From Paralichthys olivaceus (lineage: Eukaryota > Chordata > Actinopteri > Pleuronectiformes > Paralichthyidae), in NCBI RefSeq assembly GCF_024713975.1, contig NC_091096.1, forward strand, positions 4,615,501-4,679,500: DNA of 64,000 bases, in the 5' to 3' direction. This document shows positions 54,201-64,000 of the stretch, one piece after another. The notes below the pieces were generated by a model, which made no database searches, had not been told where the DNA came from, and saw only the letters and a list, made by a program, of their open reading frames with translations. How positions within the stretch are numbered: the stretch's first letter is position 1; every line of letters begins with the position of its first letter. A program made the translations under genes and the position numbers.

Positions 54201-57200
54201 GGTGCTAAAACCTAATCCATCACACACCACTAAGTGTCTGCAGGGATCACAGCTCAGACATAGTAAGTGCGCTAAAGCACAGAGGCAAACGTCAAGACCC
54301 GTGCCTGAACTCTGTGTTATCATAAACATTCAGGGAGCGTGAGCGAGCGACTGAGCTGTTGCCCAGCTGTTTTTAAAAGTCTAAATTTGCTTAAAGCTAA
54401 AAGGAAACAGATTTTAAATGCAGAGGAACTCTAATGTTCCCCAGGTTTAACTTCTTCTATGCACTATTCCTCGAAGTGCAGCGATTGGAAGGACACAGGA
54501 AGCTTGTTTGTCCCTGAGGAGCTGTGGCATTAGTCACACTTTTATTACCTTTTCTTTCTCCGGGGTAGTGCTTACTATGGAAACCTTTTGACATTTTATT
54601 TCCTCGCTGGACCACGGGCATCCATCGCTGAAATTCCACCACAGGTGCTTCAACAGTTTAGAGCTGTTGTCACTCTTTCTTTTCTTTCATTCAGCTGCGA
54701 CAAACTTTTTATTTGGATTTACCAAATTAGGTTTTTTCCAGGCTGAGATGCCCGTGGCTGGGATTCATTTTTTCTTTTTGTCAGCATCCAATATCTTTAA
54801 ATGTGATTTTCCGGCCACAGACACGACACAAAAGGATTCAGTGTTTCCCCTATAATTCCCATTTCATTCCTCAATCTGACAGTAAACAAAAATTACCAGA
54901 TGAAAATTTGATTTATTGAAAGGTCACAATCACCCGTATATTTTCAAAAAAGCTGAATTCAGAATTAAGGATATTACCAACCTCCATTTATTGTTATATC
55001 ATGGTGTTTGTTTCTGTGTTTGTATGTGTCTCTCGCTCTCTTGTGTGTGTGTGTGTGTGTACGTGTGTGTGTGTGTGTCTATGTGGCTCTAATCGACCAG
55101 CACCGCAACACTAGATTTACTGCACCTGCCTGCCAGGATAGCCTTTGGCCCCCGGGCTTCCATCATCTCCCAGTTCACCCTGTGGAGAGAAAGATGGAAC
55201 CGAAATCAGCACTAGAGGGGGGCGAGAGACTCAGTCACGGAAAAGGAAGGAAGGAGAAACTGAAGGATGGAGGGAAGGAAGTAGTATTCTTCAGGAAATA
55301 TACTTTTATCCACACATGGAGCCTCGCCGATTGGAACGGAAGGGAGACGGTATAAGGACCGAATCCATAAAGTCATAAACAGCACTCAGGTATGGAAGAA
55401 TCTACATCTCTCGTCTTTTCTGTAAAGAGCTTTTGTTTAGTCGAGTCGCTGCAGCTTAAGGAGAGAGACGCCACTGCAGCCGTCGCCACTCGAACCGTTC
55501 AATTAATCCTGCAGTAGGTGCTGTTACAATGTGGTCGAGCCACAGGCTGTTAAGACAACTGCTGTGAGCACAGTCCTCAATATGTTTATCCTCATCAAAA
55601 GCACAGAGCAACTCGTGAGTCATTTCTTCCTTGTGGTGAGAAGACGCAGCCAAACGCAGCATCCAACCGGGAGGAAGGTTTAATTCTACATGTATGGGGA
55701 GAGTAAAACAGGATTAGTTAGTGAAAGACATGCAAGAAATTATAGAATGAATTTGAAGCCAACATCTGGCAACAGGTTCTGCATTTTCTTGTTTTTATGG
55801 AAGAACTGGTAAATGTGTGTTTTATCAAAAGTGTTGGAGAGTTCTAGTGAATGGCCAGAGAGAATTTTTAGTAAAAGCAGCTGCATAAAAGTTATAGAAT
55901 AGAAGCAATTTTGGCATTTTCAAGAAATATTCATCTTTAATAAAACAAATCAGGCACATGAAGAGTGCTAACATCTATGAAAAGATTAAATTCGGTGCAA
56001 ATCTGGAAAATTATCCAGATTTTGTGAATCAAAATAAGCATTTTAACTTATTTATGTATTCAATAGTATTGACTTACTATGCTGAAACAAATATTCATTT
56101 CACCTATATCAGAGAGAAGATATTTTGCCTGTGTTCAACGCAGTGTAGTTTGCGGAAAAAGTCCAGATAGTCTATGTATCTGATCTCAATACATGTAAAT
56201 GCAATATGTGCGCACTCTGACCGCGCAAGTTGTAAATTTGTTTATTTTTGTGGCCAAAGTTAAAGGTGAAATTTGCCTGATCTGCTTTTTTATTTCTTAT
56301 TCTGTGTCCAGCCTATTAACACATATTACTCAGAATATTAGGAACACCTCTCTACATATTGCAGTCAATTCCACTATTCCACTGATCAACAGTTGGTGGC
56401 AGTAACACGTTAATAAACATAGCAAGCGGCAGCAAAAGGCAAGATAGAAAACCACTAGCCTGTGTAGATATTTTTAATCTGACTTGCTTACGAAGGAGGA
56501 GTGTGGTCACCACATCTGCACGTTAAACCATGTCCCAATGTCTCCGAAAGAAAAAGACTGGATCATCTCTTTAGAGGAGACAGGAAAAGTTTTCTGCTTT
56601 TCCTCAATGTGACACAGCACATTCTTTTCAGAGACAGAGATACACAAGATTTGAATCAGGGAGGAGGAAGAGGAGGAGGAGGAATGAGCCGGAGTGTCCA
56701 AACTTTGTAGCCCACTTGCACTGCTGCCAAAATATCTCTCTCACTATTTCCCCGCTGAAGACTCCCAAATGACTAACGTGTCTTCTTCTCTCCCATCACC
56801 CCCCTTTTTTTAACGTCCCAAAGTCTCTGTGTTAATATATTCTCTGCCATTTCCTCCTCTTCTCCTATTGTGTAACTATAAATGGACACACACACACACA
56901 CACGCACACAAACAGCATGTGCACTGGATTCAGACAACGTGGTGGGACGTACAAGAAATGGGGGAGGGACCAAACTAATGATTTTACAGTTGTTTTTTTG
57001 ATGGTATATTTACTTTTCAGAAAATCCTCATGACTGTTTTTAATTCTTATTTTAAAATTCACACTCTCACCTCAAACACTAGCAGTTACATGTTACACTT
57101 ATTGAACTAAGGGGGAAAAAAAGGTCAGATCTATTGCAAAGTGAAGTGATGAATAAAAAGTGGAATACTCACAGGTTCACCTGGGAGACCGGAGGGACCA

Positions 57201-57217
57201 TGAGGACCTTTTTGTCC
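25011..57217 (-). CDS. col27a1: Collagen type XXVII alpha 1 chain, 3' part (54 exons; 5' end beyond the window)
   Basis: COL27A1 is a fibrillar collagen of cartilage and developing skeletal tissue. I trace 54 exons on the minus strand from 57217-57173 to 25157-25011, totalling 3459 coding bases (1152 aa): about 907 residues of Gly-X-Y helix, a short junction and the C-propeptide. Helix exons all start with an intact Gly codon in phase 0, mostly of 54 or 45 bases with five of 108. The C-propeptide sequence ([51 protein letters not shown], end [11 protein letters not shown]) is type XXVII rather than type I, II, V or XXIV. mir-455 lies in an intron, as in human. The signal peptide, TSPN domain and variable region are missing because they lie past 64000. 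Fish have two paralogs (col27a1a, col27a1b); this one is not assigned. Confidence 0.95.
25744..26115 (-). mobile_element. Degenerate Tc1/mariner transposon fragment
   Basis: The left end CACTATATGGACAAAAGTAT resembles the terminal repeat of a very common fish Tc1/mariner-like element. On the minus strand, positions 25877-25830 read [17 protein letters not shown], the region around the last acidic residue of the DDE catalytic triad. Further right, minus-strand blocks match the preceding transposase portion but with stops and shifts. The element is short and inactive. It lies in the col27a1 intron between 25611 and 26901. Confidence 0.7.
27652..29098 (-). CDS. col27a1: col27a1 exons for the end of the triple helix and the C-telopeptide-like junction
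   Basis: Exons 29098-29036 (63 b), 28888-28835 (54), 28732-28697 (36), 28182-28165 (an 18-base microexon, GLQGPR), 28038-28003 (36, ending GPRGPPGPP), 27874-27848 (27, GLSSSTLSL) and 27717-27652 (66, [20 protein letters not shown]). The helix ends with the 36-base exon; the next two encode the non-helical junction before the C-propeptide. All are flanked by AG and GT and keep phase 0. The two smallest exons are the least certain individually but are required for spacing. Confidence 0.85.
29155..29450. mobile_element. Fish interspersed repeat (non-autonomous, class uncertain)
   Basis: The phrases GATGCCATCTATTGGTTTG, AACTGCCATTTCGTGTTGAAG, GGCACTTAGGCCATGTTGG and GGTCACTAGGTGGTG match a short repeat that I recall as abundant in percomorph genomes. 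Terminal repeats were not defined. It lies in the col27a1 intron between 29098 and 31029. Confidence 0.45.
29451..31028. other. col27a1: Remainder of a large col27a1 intron
   Basis: AT-rich intronic sequence without Gly-X-Y exons, RNA genes or recognised repeats. Confidence 0.5.
31029..36575 (-). CDS. col27a1: col27a1 triple-helix exons, 3' block
   Basis: Fifteen helix exons, highest coordinate first: 36575-36522, 35756-35649, 35552-35499, 35261-35154, 35071-35018, 34610-34557, 33572-33516, 33426-33373, 33258-33205, 33105-33052, 32924-32871, 32717-32610, 32527-32420, 31288-31181 and 31082-31029. Sizes are 54 or 108 except the 57-base exon at 33516. Three exons break the Gly-X-Y register or lose a Gly: 36522 (PDAAK), 33516 (DDSKVEG) and 31181 (KQADLG). 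The exon ending at 36522 uses a GC donor. Several acceptors end AAG rather than CAG. Confidence 0.92.
37199..43702 (-). CDS. col27a1: col27a1 triple-helix exons, middle block
   Basis: Thirteen helix exons: 43702-43649, 43420-43376, 43201-43148, 42791-42738, 42528-42475, 42387-42334, 40637-40584, 40153-40109, 39214-39170, 38991-38938, 38294-38241, 38158-38105 and 37252-37199, all 54 or 45 bases. Exon 42475 encodes a cysteine inside the helix (GSCGQQG). Exon 42334 ends at a GC donor. Exon 39170 has Ala where Gly is expected (GEAAESG). The intron 40638-42333 (1.7 kb) contains no further helix exon that I could see. Confidence 0.92.
44220..44760. mobile_element. Fish interspersed repeat (class uncertain)
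   Basis: Blocks such as CACCCCCTCGTGGGTGTCTAC, GGGGGGTCATGTTCTCCACC, TTTTTGGAAGGAAGTTGGTA and ACATAAATCTATATAAGG match a dispersed element I recall from percomorph introns. It occupies most of the 1.4-kb col27a1 intron between exons 43649 and 45144. The consensus and boundaries are from memory and approximate. Confidence 0.4.
45144..57217 (-). CDS. col27a1: col27a1 triple-helix exons, 5' block within the window
   Basis: Fifteen helix exons: 57217-57173, 55179-55126, 53823-53779, 52778-52725, 51367-51323, 49483-49430, 48599-48555, 47492-47439, 47222-47178, 47016-46963, 46584-46531, 45630-45577, 45455-45402, 45318-45265 and 45188-45144. Each is 54 or 45 bases and keeps perfect Gly-X-Y. By comparison with the human gene as I remember it, 57173-57217 would be exon 8. 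Introns here are longer (up to 2 kb) and hold mir-455 and repeats. Confidence 0.92.
46826..46958 (-). mobile_element. tRNA-derived SINE fragment beside a col27a1 exon
   Basis: On the minus strand the element has GTGGTTCGATTCCC, an RNA polymerase III B box, followed by CCAAAGTGTCCTTGGTTAAG. That order is typical of a widespread fish tRNA SINE, which usually reads GTGTCCTTGGGCAAGACACTGAACCCC. The copy is diverged. It begins only a few bases after the splice donor of exon 46963-47016. Confidence 0.55.
47973..47992 (-). promoter_or_regulatory. CTCF-like binding site in a col27a1 intron
   Basis: The plus strand reads ATCGCCCCCTGGTGGCCGAC, so the minus strand reads GGCCACCAGGGGGCG, the core of the CTCF consensus. 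It lies in the intron between exons 47439 and 48555. Such cores also occur inside some repeats, and binding is not shown by sequence. Confidence 0.4.
53008..53103 (-). ncRNA. mir455: mir-455 microRNA hairpin in a col27a1 intron
   Basis: The minus strand carries the whole mir-455 precursor. The 5p arm is at 53088-53067, starting TATGTGCCC and differing by one base from human as I recall it. The 3p arm is at 53050-53030, starting GCAGTCCATGGGC. They are separated by a loop around AAGCCAGCACC. The arms pair through UAUGUGCCC-UUGGACU with AGUCCA-UGGGCAUAUA, leaving only a U-U mismatch and a G-U pair. Both seeds (ATGTGCC for 5p, CAGTCCA for 3p) are intact. It shares the sense strand of its host gene, in the intron between exons 53779-53823 and 52725-52778, matching human intron 10. 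mir-455 is known as a cartilage microRNA co-expressed with COL27A1 under SOX9. Confidence 0.95.
53418..53569. repeat. 51-bp minisatellite, three diverged copies
   Basis: Three tandem units start at 53418, 53469 and 53520 with a constant 51-base period. Shared blocks are CCCA-ACTG-T-AGGTAA, followed by TGAGC and then TTTACAGTTT. The copies differ at several positions. They lie about 315 bases upstream (in transcription sense) of mir-455, in the same intron. Confidence 0.85.
54114..54134. repeat. C21 homopolymer
   Basis: Twenty-one consecutive C in a col27a1 intron. Its true length is unreliable in most sequencing data. Confidence 0.9.
55043..55080. repeat. (GT)n microsatellite in a col27a1 intron
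   Basis: GT units with one AC interruption, 46 bases below the lower boundary of exon 55126-55179, that is just past its donor in transcription sense. Confidence 0.9.
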
Positions 57218-60200
57218 CTGTTGATGGAGAAACATTCAGTTAGACGTTAACTCATCCAACAATAAGCGTGGTAGTATGAGGAAGTACTGTGGAGAAAGCC
57301 ATTATGTCAGTCTGGGTCAAATTTTATCAAATTTTTATTGTTTATCACTTGGTACTCAAGAGCATCTCAGTTAACACCACTGGGGCTGAAATCATTCGGG
57401 CGTGGACCTGATTTTGTTTCCATAAACATTTCAATAAAATAATCAAATCACCACGACGGTTTAATTTAAATACCCAGAAACATAATAGATGTGAATCTAA
57501 GTACTGGCAGGTTTACTTTTTAATTTTATTTAAAATGCTTGTTTATGATTTCGAAACAAGCTCGTGCAGTTTTTATTTGTTGTTCCATCAAAGCTGCACT
57601 GCTAAGAGTTTGAGTTTTCACCTCCACCACTTCAGGAACAAAACTAATAAGAATTATTCAAAATAATCTTTCAGTAATTAAAGCAATATGCCAATAGGTG
57701 AAACTGAAGAGGGTAACTAATCGTCACCTTCATGCCCCGTGGGTTCAAATGAACGCGTCATCGAGATGAATTCATCTTTCACACAATGAAGATCTACAGC
57801 AGATAGACTCGTGAAGTCATGACAGCCACCAGCTGTGTTGGCAACAAGTCACCACCCAGGACCCATACAGAGCTTTTTCCAGAGTGTGTGCACGAGGCTT
57901 CAAATCTCCGTCTGTAAACATCGTGTGAAACTAGTTGGCCCACTGATGTAAAGCAGGACTCAACTTAAAAGGCTGCTTTGCTGAGTTCATGCAGGCCTGA
58001 TGGTTATGAAGATGAACAACCAAAGAATTGTTTCATTACAACTAAGCTGATTTCAATGCTAACATTTAAGCGCTTATTGAGTTTGCTATGATTAGATTAT
58101 TTGAGGTGTGACAAATAAACCAGGAACGATATTTTTTTCCAATCATGTACGATATACAGAACAGTCTGTGTCTGCGTCTTTCAACATTTCACTTCAGCTT
58201 TCTGGTGCCTACAACCAATAAAATATTTAAACCGAGGACACCATGTGCTTAAATGAGAATATTCTATAGAGGACGTGTATGATCCTGTGAATTATTTATC
58301 AGTAATGGAGCTCGACATGGCTGTTGTCTTTGGAAACTTTGGACACTTGATTACAATTTAAAATGAGTTTTTGTGGCTGCAGAACTTCCACGGAAAATCC
58401 ACGGACCCTCCGCCGGGTCAGGGCGGGTTGAGACGCTGAGGCAGAGTGAGACTGACACGTCTGACGCGATGAAGTGAGCTCATGCTGTCAGGCTAACATA
58501 CCACGTTGTTAAAGAAGCTGATAGCATTCCAGTGTTATCATCTTAAATCCAAAAAGTACATTAAAAACATGCCATTGGAACGTTTCAATAGACTCGCAGC
58601 TGCAAACCAATCAACTGAGATGATGATGTAATGATGTGAAAACTGCTCTGTTAATCATCAACAGGAAGCTACAGTTGATTTTGACGTTGGGTTCTGAGTC
58701 CAACAAAAAAAACGTCCTTACAAAAAAAACAAAAGAAAAAACACCCCGGCTGTTTTTTTAGATTTAACATTCAAATTTGCTCCCACACCTCCTGCGGCGT
58801 TTGGACAAAGAGTGGAACCAGATGCGGTTCCACTGGCCTCAACAATTCTATCAAATGCTGTAATACTGTGTCCTGTCAAAACTCCTGATTATTTGTCTGT
58901 TTATCTGCATTGAGGAAGCAATGTGCTTCTAGTTAGACGTGTCTGATGGGATGTTTCTGGGAATAGATGAGTCTCCTGCAGGAGCCACGACAGGACATAA
59001 GAATGTTCTGGGCCCTCGAGTGAGGCTCAAACAGCTGAGTACAGTGAACGAAAGGGAGAAGAAGCTGTCCCTGAAGTGTGGATCGTATATATACGAGCTG
59101 AAACAGCCTTCACAGCTCTGTCAATCCATCGTGTGATGAAGAGATGGCAGAAGATCACATTCTCCATTCGTTCTCCCTCTCTATGAGGAGCAAAGTATTT
59201 TAATTAGTGGAACTCACACCAGATCGGCCCTTTGGCCAGAAGGCAAAGTGCGGCAGTCGTGGTGTCCCCCCTGACAAAGTGTGTAACTGCCAAAAACAAT
59301 GTTGTTCTTTCCCTAATTTTTTTATTTTCTCCAAGATGTCTTTCTTGGATAAATCAGACTATAAATAAACAAATAAAGGTATGAGAATGAGAACAGCTGA
59401 GGAGCAGGAAGGAAAAATCTTGAGGGCCACACAGCTAATAAAAAGCTGAGCGTGATTCCAGTGTGCCATGATCAGAGTTGGCTGCGTAAAAGGCCCACAG
59501 GTCCAGCGCTGGTAATACTCTCCGGTGTTTCTGCTTTACACACACATGCATGAATGTCTTCTTAGTTTACAGAGCAGCACGGCTGACTGACTCCCAGGCA
59601 ACCTCCCCATTACATCTTTACACATTTCCCACAGTGAGCGAGGCTTTCTCTGGCAGCGGACCAGCTGAAAACTCTAGAGAAAAGGGTCCATAAAGCTGCA
59701 GCACAGGTCACAGCTCGTACCGGCTGCTTGGACAAAAGCAGACAAGAGAACAAACCTCCAGCTTCAACTGTTCCAGATGATGGAACTTCAGTGTAATTTG
59801 AATACAAAAGTGCGCTGTAAGGACTTTTTGGCTCCCAGGCCCAGTGTATGATAAAAAAGAAAAAAGACAAGAGAATTAGGCACAGCTGAACACAGCTGCA
59901 AGCAATGAGGTGTCTGGTGGGTTTCAGCAGAGCCAAGCTGACTGCCTCGCTTTTATGAGCTGGAGGCAAACAGCATTTTATTCATTCGTATGGCTGTCAG
60001 CAGTTCAGTGTCATCAAGGTTAACACAGGGGTGATCAGGGGGGACCAGAATCCTACCTGAGATGATCGTCACAGGACAAAGACAGACAGGAAACAAGGGT
60101 CTGTTATGATCACTGCAGCCTCAGCCAGGACGTGTGTCCACACCCAGCAAACATCCACAATTACCATAAATCAGCAGGAGGAATATCAGCTTTTTCCCAT

Positions 60201-61309
60201 GACTCCACGCTCCATGACTCACATGGCAAGAGGAGGTCTTCCTTTTTTCACGTTGGAGTCCTCCCCACTGTACTTCGCTGAATGGAGGAACCTTGAACAC
60301 TCCAGATGGCTTTTCAAAGCCGGCCCCGACCAATTACATAACAGGTCGTTGGAGATCCCGCCAAGACAAAATTGCACTCGTACTATTGTATCCCGAATGA
60401 TGTGTGTGTGAGAAATAAAAGTTGCTTACAAAGGACTTCTCATTTTTCTTAATTCAGATTTTTGTGACATCCGAATCTGAACCTTACTTCAACCTTCACT
60501 GCGACGCAGATTCTTTCTCCAGCTTCACCGCAGCGTATTTCTGACAGCAGGAAACAAAAGGCGTAGTGTGTCGAGTGTAATTTAAAGGTTGGCCCGTCTG
60601 AGGATATTTTTTTTTTATGACTTTGTTTTTTGGAGCTGAGGCCGTTGCAACACAATGTCAGGTAATTCATCAGTGGCTCGCTTTCTCATTCTCGTTTCAT
60701 CCAAAAAGAAAATCCACAAGGAAATTAAAGTCTATTTTAACTCCATATTAATTAACTTCCTCCAGTGTTTCCCATTAATTACCTCGACTGTTGCCTCCTG
60801 CTACCGTCTAATTTGTCCCGCCACAGTTTTATAATGAACTGAAACAGTATTTTCTCCTCTCATAATAACAGAAACATGGTGTTTTGTATTGTTGCGTCAT
60901 CCTAGAGCTGCACAGGTTTGGATGGTTTGGGTGAAATATTAATGGAAACAATAAAAATTATTCTGCTCATCAAGTCTTATTTCTTATCTCCATGAAGCTA
61001 ACCCCTCCATCCATATGCCTGAAGCATTTTAAAATAAAGTTGACTTTACATAATGAATTGATATCTTGAGTGAGTCACAACACTAAGTTGAGGACTTATT
61101 GGATCAGATGATGACATATTCAGACCGTGGGAACAGATTCAGCGAAAAGGCCAGATAAGAATCACCCACTCAATAGCAGATGCACCATGAAACTAGAATT
61201 CCACTCTGTGGAGTGCCCAAATTTAAAAAAGCCAAAGAGCTCAGGCCACTTTACGTTTCTCAGCTACACATTGATTTGTGACAGGTTTGTAGTCTTATTT
61301 GTTACGGCT

Positions 61310-61690
61310 ACATCCCAATAAAACCACATTTAAATCCACAAAATCCAGACCTTTACTTTGCACAAAATTTCTGCACAGATTGCGGCTCGAAAATGATCGA
61401 TACCAACTTCCTGAATACGTTTTTATATCAAGATTTTCACCTAATTCTCTGAGAAATCAGCAAAAACTTTGCGTAAAGTTTGAAACATATCCTGGATACA
61501 TCCCCTGATCCAGATCTGAACCAAAATTTAATGAGTTGTAACATAATTCTACAAGGTTTCACCAGGTTTACACAAAAGACTAAAAAGCCTCGACTGTATC
61601 TGCATCACACACAATAGAGACGCGAGAGGAGGTTTACAATGTAAACACCATAAAACAAATGGTCTTCCTGACAAGACTTTACAAGGCTGA
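61310..61690 (+). mobile_element. RTE-type LINE 3' tail fragment
   Basis: The phrases CTGATCCAGATCTGAACCAAA and AATTTAATGAGTTGTAACATAA, the AATTCTCTGAGAAATC block and AAGGTTTCACCAGG resemble the 3' end of fish RTE/Expander LINEs, the same family suggested at 21085-21300. Boundaries are approximate. Confidence 0.45.
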
Positions 61691-62769
61691 TGTTTAATAT
61701 TTGCATACTTCCATCAACCAGATCTTGGGTCAGTCTGCCAACACTTGCATGCAAACAGAACTTGGCGTAACACCAGTTCCCCTATCTGAGCCACAGATAC
61801 AATCTGATTCTCAGAGAAACACTGTCCTCATTTAAATCTTAGAGATTTCCTTCCTCTGAATAAATAGGGCGGTTTCCTATCCATGATAATCCTCAATTAA
61901 TATCATGTACTTGGGTTTCAGTGCAGTCTTTGGTGGTTTCAGTGCTGCTTCCAAATGTTTTAGCCATGCTAGCAAAATAAATGTGGGTGAAATGCTGAAT
62001 TTGTTATGTTTTTGGCATAAAAATTGTTGTTACCCTCTGCAGTGATGGGTTGTCATGGAGGATTTTTTGAGGCCTGCTTTTTGTTGGAATCAACTTTTAC
62101 TACAGACAGCTAAAAAACATTATACTAGACCATAACCGCAAGCATATTGTTGCCCAGTTGTCCTACGAACAAGAACAGCCTGTTGAGACAAAACCTAATA
62201 AAGCTTATTTATCTGCTTCATAAAGCCCCATTGTCAAAAACTATCCACATTATTCTGAACCCCATGATACTCCACATGAATAATGGGCCCAACCCGCCAT
62301 TCATCACTGACACTGGGTCGTCAGGTCAGACTCCAATATCCCTTGGTAGCAGAAGGCAATGGATTGTTTACATTATCCTGTGTGTGAAGATTTACTCTCA
62401 GAAAAGTGACGACACTTACTGTATGGCATAGCATTAGCACAGTGCAGGATAACATTGATTAGCAACATGTTACATGAGTTACGCCATGCACGTGGGTGTT
62501 GTAGTTCATTTTAAGTCAATGCCGCGGCCATCCTGCTAGTGTGAATACGCACGAGAGTACAAAGTATGTATTGATACGCAGCTGAAAATAGTCCGAAAAT
62601 AGCCACATAAACCAAAAATGCAATATTTACCTAGATTAGCTTTTTAAAGATTTACATCTTCAGTAAAGAATCAATGGGCCTGGGCTGAGTGCCAGAGACA
62701 AGGTAAGGATGTTCAAAAGGTATCGAGAGAGGGACTGATGCATTGTTAGTGTAACCCAGGTTGTTGTCT

Positions 62770-62871
62770 GTAGTTTACACAGTTACAGATGTTCATTAAA
62801 GGCATCACCTGAAGCTGGAGGTAGTTTACATAGCTTACAGAGGTTCGTGAACGCATCACTTGCAAAATGGC
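62770..62871. repeat. 51-bp tandem duplication
   Basis: Two units start at 62770 and 62821. Both read GTAGTTTACA, then GTTACAG or CTTACAG, GTTC, and GCATCAC. They have drifted but keep the 51-base spacing. Confidence 0.75.
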
Positions 62872-63353
62872 GGCAGGTGCAGTTTGTTCTGAGGAAAAGC
62901 AAAATCACTTTTATCAGTTTGTGTAAGAGTTGAGGATAAAGTTATCATGGGGTGAAACTCCATCGTGTTTCCTCCCACATGTCGAGGATTATCCCGGTGA
63001 GTCCGCTGCTTGACTAAGATGATTAACATTAAAGTTTAAATTCACTGGGAGTTTTTTCGTTGCAGCTGGGATGTTTGTTGTGTGAGTGGTGTGAAGTGAA
63101 TATCCTGTACTTGATGTTAAGGAGCTGTTTCACTGCTCACGTGTGTCACTTTGAAGAAGCTAAACTTAGGCGCTACATTCATAGCTGCTGCTAAGCTCAG
63201 GTATTGTGTTGATGCTTCCATTGTGTCAAAGCTAAATGATGAGCAAACAAATGTCTTATTATAGTTATTGTAACCGTTGTTATGTGGATTTGTGTGAAGA
63301 GTAACTGCTGAGGATCTGTTGAATTTTTACAAAGGAATTCAAAACTGGTGACT

Positions 63354-63760
63354 TAAAGGTCCAGTGTGTAAGATTTAGGTGAAAGGGAACTATTGGCAGA
63401 TATTAAATGTAGAATAATCCTCATGATGTTTTCAATAGTTTGTTTCATCTGAATTGTATGAATTGTAGTTTTCTTTAGTCCAGAAAAGGCCCTTTATATT
63501 TATTGACTTCATATTTACATGGAGGGGGTCGTCTCTACGGAGGCCGCCATGTTTTTACAGTCGTCCAGACTGCACAGACTAAACACCTTTTGAGTTTTTA
63601 ACATGCAACTTTTCATTTTTACTGATTTTGTCGCCTCTATGGACAAAAAGGGTCAAAATGTTTCTTCTGTCTCTTTTGAGAAACATGTGCATTCATTTTG
63701 AGAAAAAGACACAGCTGTTTGCAGGATGCATAGCGATGAGGTCACGTATCTTCTTGTTGC
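63354..63760 (+). mobile_element. Fish interspersed repeat (common percomorph type)
   Basis: GGTCCAGTGTGTAAGATTTA, GGTGAAAGGGAACTATTGGC, AATAATCCTCATGATGTTTT and GTCTCTACGGAGGCCGCCAT in this order match a non-autonomous repeat that I recall as very frequent in percomorph introns. Its transposon class is uncertain to me. The right boundary is approximate. Confidence 0.6.
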
Positions 63761-64000
63761 TGTTTGATTGAAAGCTGTAATTTGAAAACATTATAATTTA
63801 GTTTTAGAACCGTTCATACCCTAACCCTGCTGTAAATCAGTGCGTCTGAACTCGCCGGTGGTCTGACCCGACCGCAGTTATGGACAGAATTCTTCCTTGC
63901 TTTTGTCGGTCATAAGCAATGATGAGACCATATAACCAGTTAAAAAGTCCTTGTAGTACGTTTAAATGGTTTCAGCTAATTCTTATGGTTTGGGTTGTAA

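Larger units (their letters stand above)
57218..64000 (-). other. col27a1: Probable large col27a1 intron (human intron 7 equivalent)
   Basis: Nothing in these 6.8 kb has a convincing Gly-X-Y exon. If the exon numbering inferred from mir-455 is right, exon 7 lies beyond 64000. The region contains a LINE tail (61310-61690), a tandem duplication (62770-62871) and an interspersed repeat (63354 onward). Open frames such as 59610-59969 have no recognisable homology. Confidence 0.55.

Noticed and set aside
59210-59275. Minus-strand segment with an acceptor-like CAG, about 51-53 bases and a GT donor, possibly a further collagen exon
   Set aside because: No frame gives Gly-X-Y, the length does not fit with a good donor, and it contains a frame of mixed residues. 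It is taken as chance.
59610-59969. 119-codon minus-strand open frame in the large intron
   Set aside because: Low-complexity hydrophobic stretch with no recognised domain or splice context.

Overview
The window looks like chromosomal DNA of a bony fish, probably a percomorph. Genes are split by short GT-AG introns, the proteins closely match vertebrate families, and the gaps carry fish-style interspersed repeats (Tc1/mariner, LINE tails, tRNA-derived SINE) and many dinucleotide microsatellites. No bacterial, phage, plasmid or CRISPR feature was seen. All exon models below were built by eye from reading frame, splice sites and remembered family sequence.

Layout. 1-2345: no recognised gene, but a compact ETS/YY1-like promoter block near 300-460 may drive a gene leaving the left edge on the minus strand. 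2346-6289 (minus): hscb, a mitochondrial iron-sulfur co-chaperone, six exons. 6290-7147: GC-rich divergent promoter shared with lrrc8a. 7148-11774 (plus): lrrc8a, the obligatory VRAC anion-channel subunit, with a leader exon holding a 31-codon uORF and two coding exons; a long AT-rich 3' UTR probably runs to about 16.9 kb. 17791-19404 (plus): ppil3, a spliceosomal cyclophilin, six exons, 161 aa. 20292-23374 (plus): a classical short-chain dehydrogenase/reductase, eight exons, 265 aa, with a perfect CRE upstream. 25011 to beyond 57217 (minus): the 3' part of col27a1, a fibrillar collagen. I resolve 54 exons: 48 encode about 907 residues of triple helix and six encode the junction and C-propeptide. 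The remaining 6.8 kb to the right edge appears to be intron.

The best hidden element is a mir-455 hairpin at 53008-53103 (minus) inside a col27a1 intron. From memory, human COL27A1 has 61 exons with MIR455 in intron 10. Here the hairpin follows the third exon of 54, so that exon would be exon 10 and the first would be exon 8, which agrees with 61 in total. This supports both the gene identity and the completeness of the exon set. Other points are four breaks in the collagen Gly-X-Y repeat, two GC-AG introns in the collagen gene, a 51-bp minisatellite beside mir-455, a CTCF-like site in a collagen intron and several degenerate transposons.

The genes do not form one pathway. hscb and lrrc8a share a promoter region, ppil3 and the SDR gene are tandem, and the SDR gene and col27a1 converge. 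The four named genes lie, as I recall, on human chromosomes 22 (HSCB), 9 (LRRC8A, COL27A1) and 2 (PPIL3).
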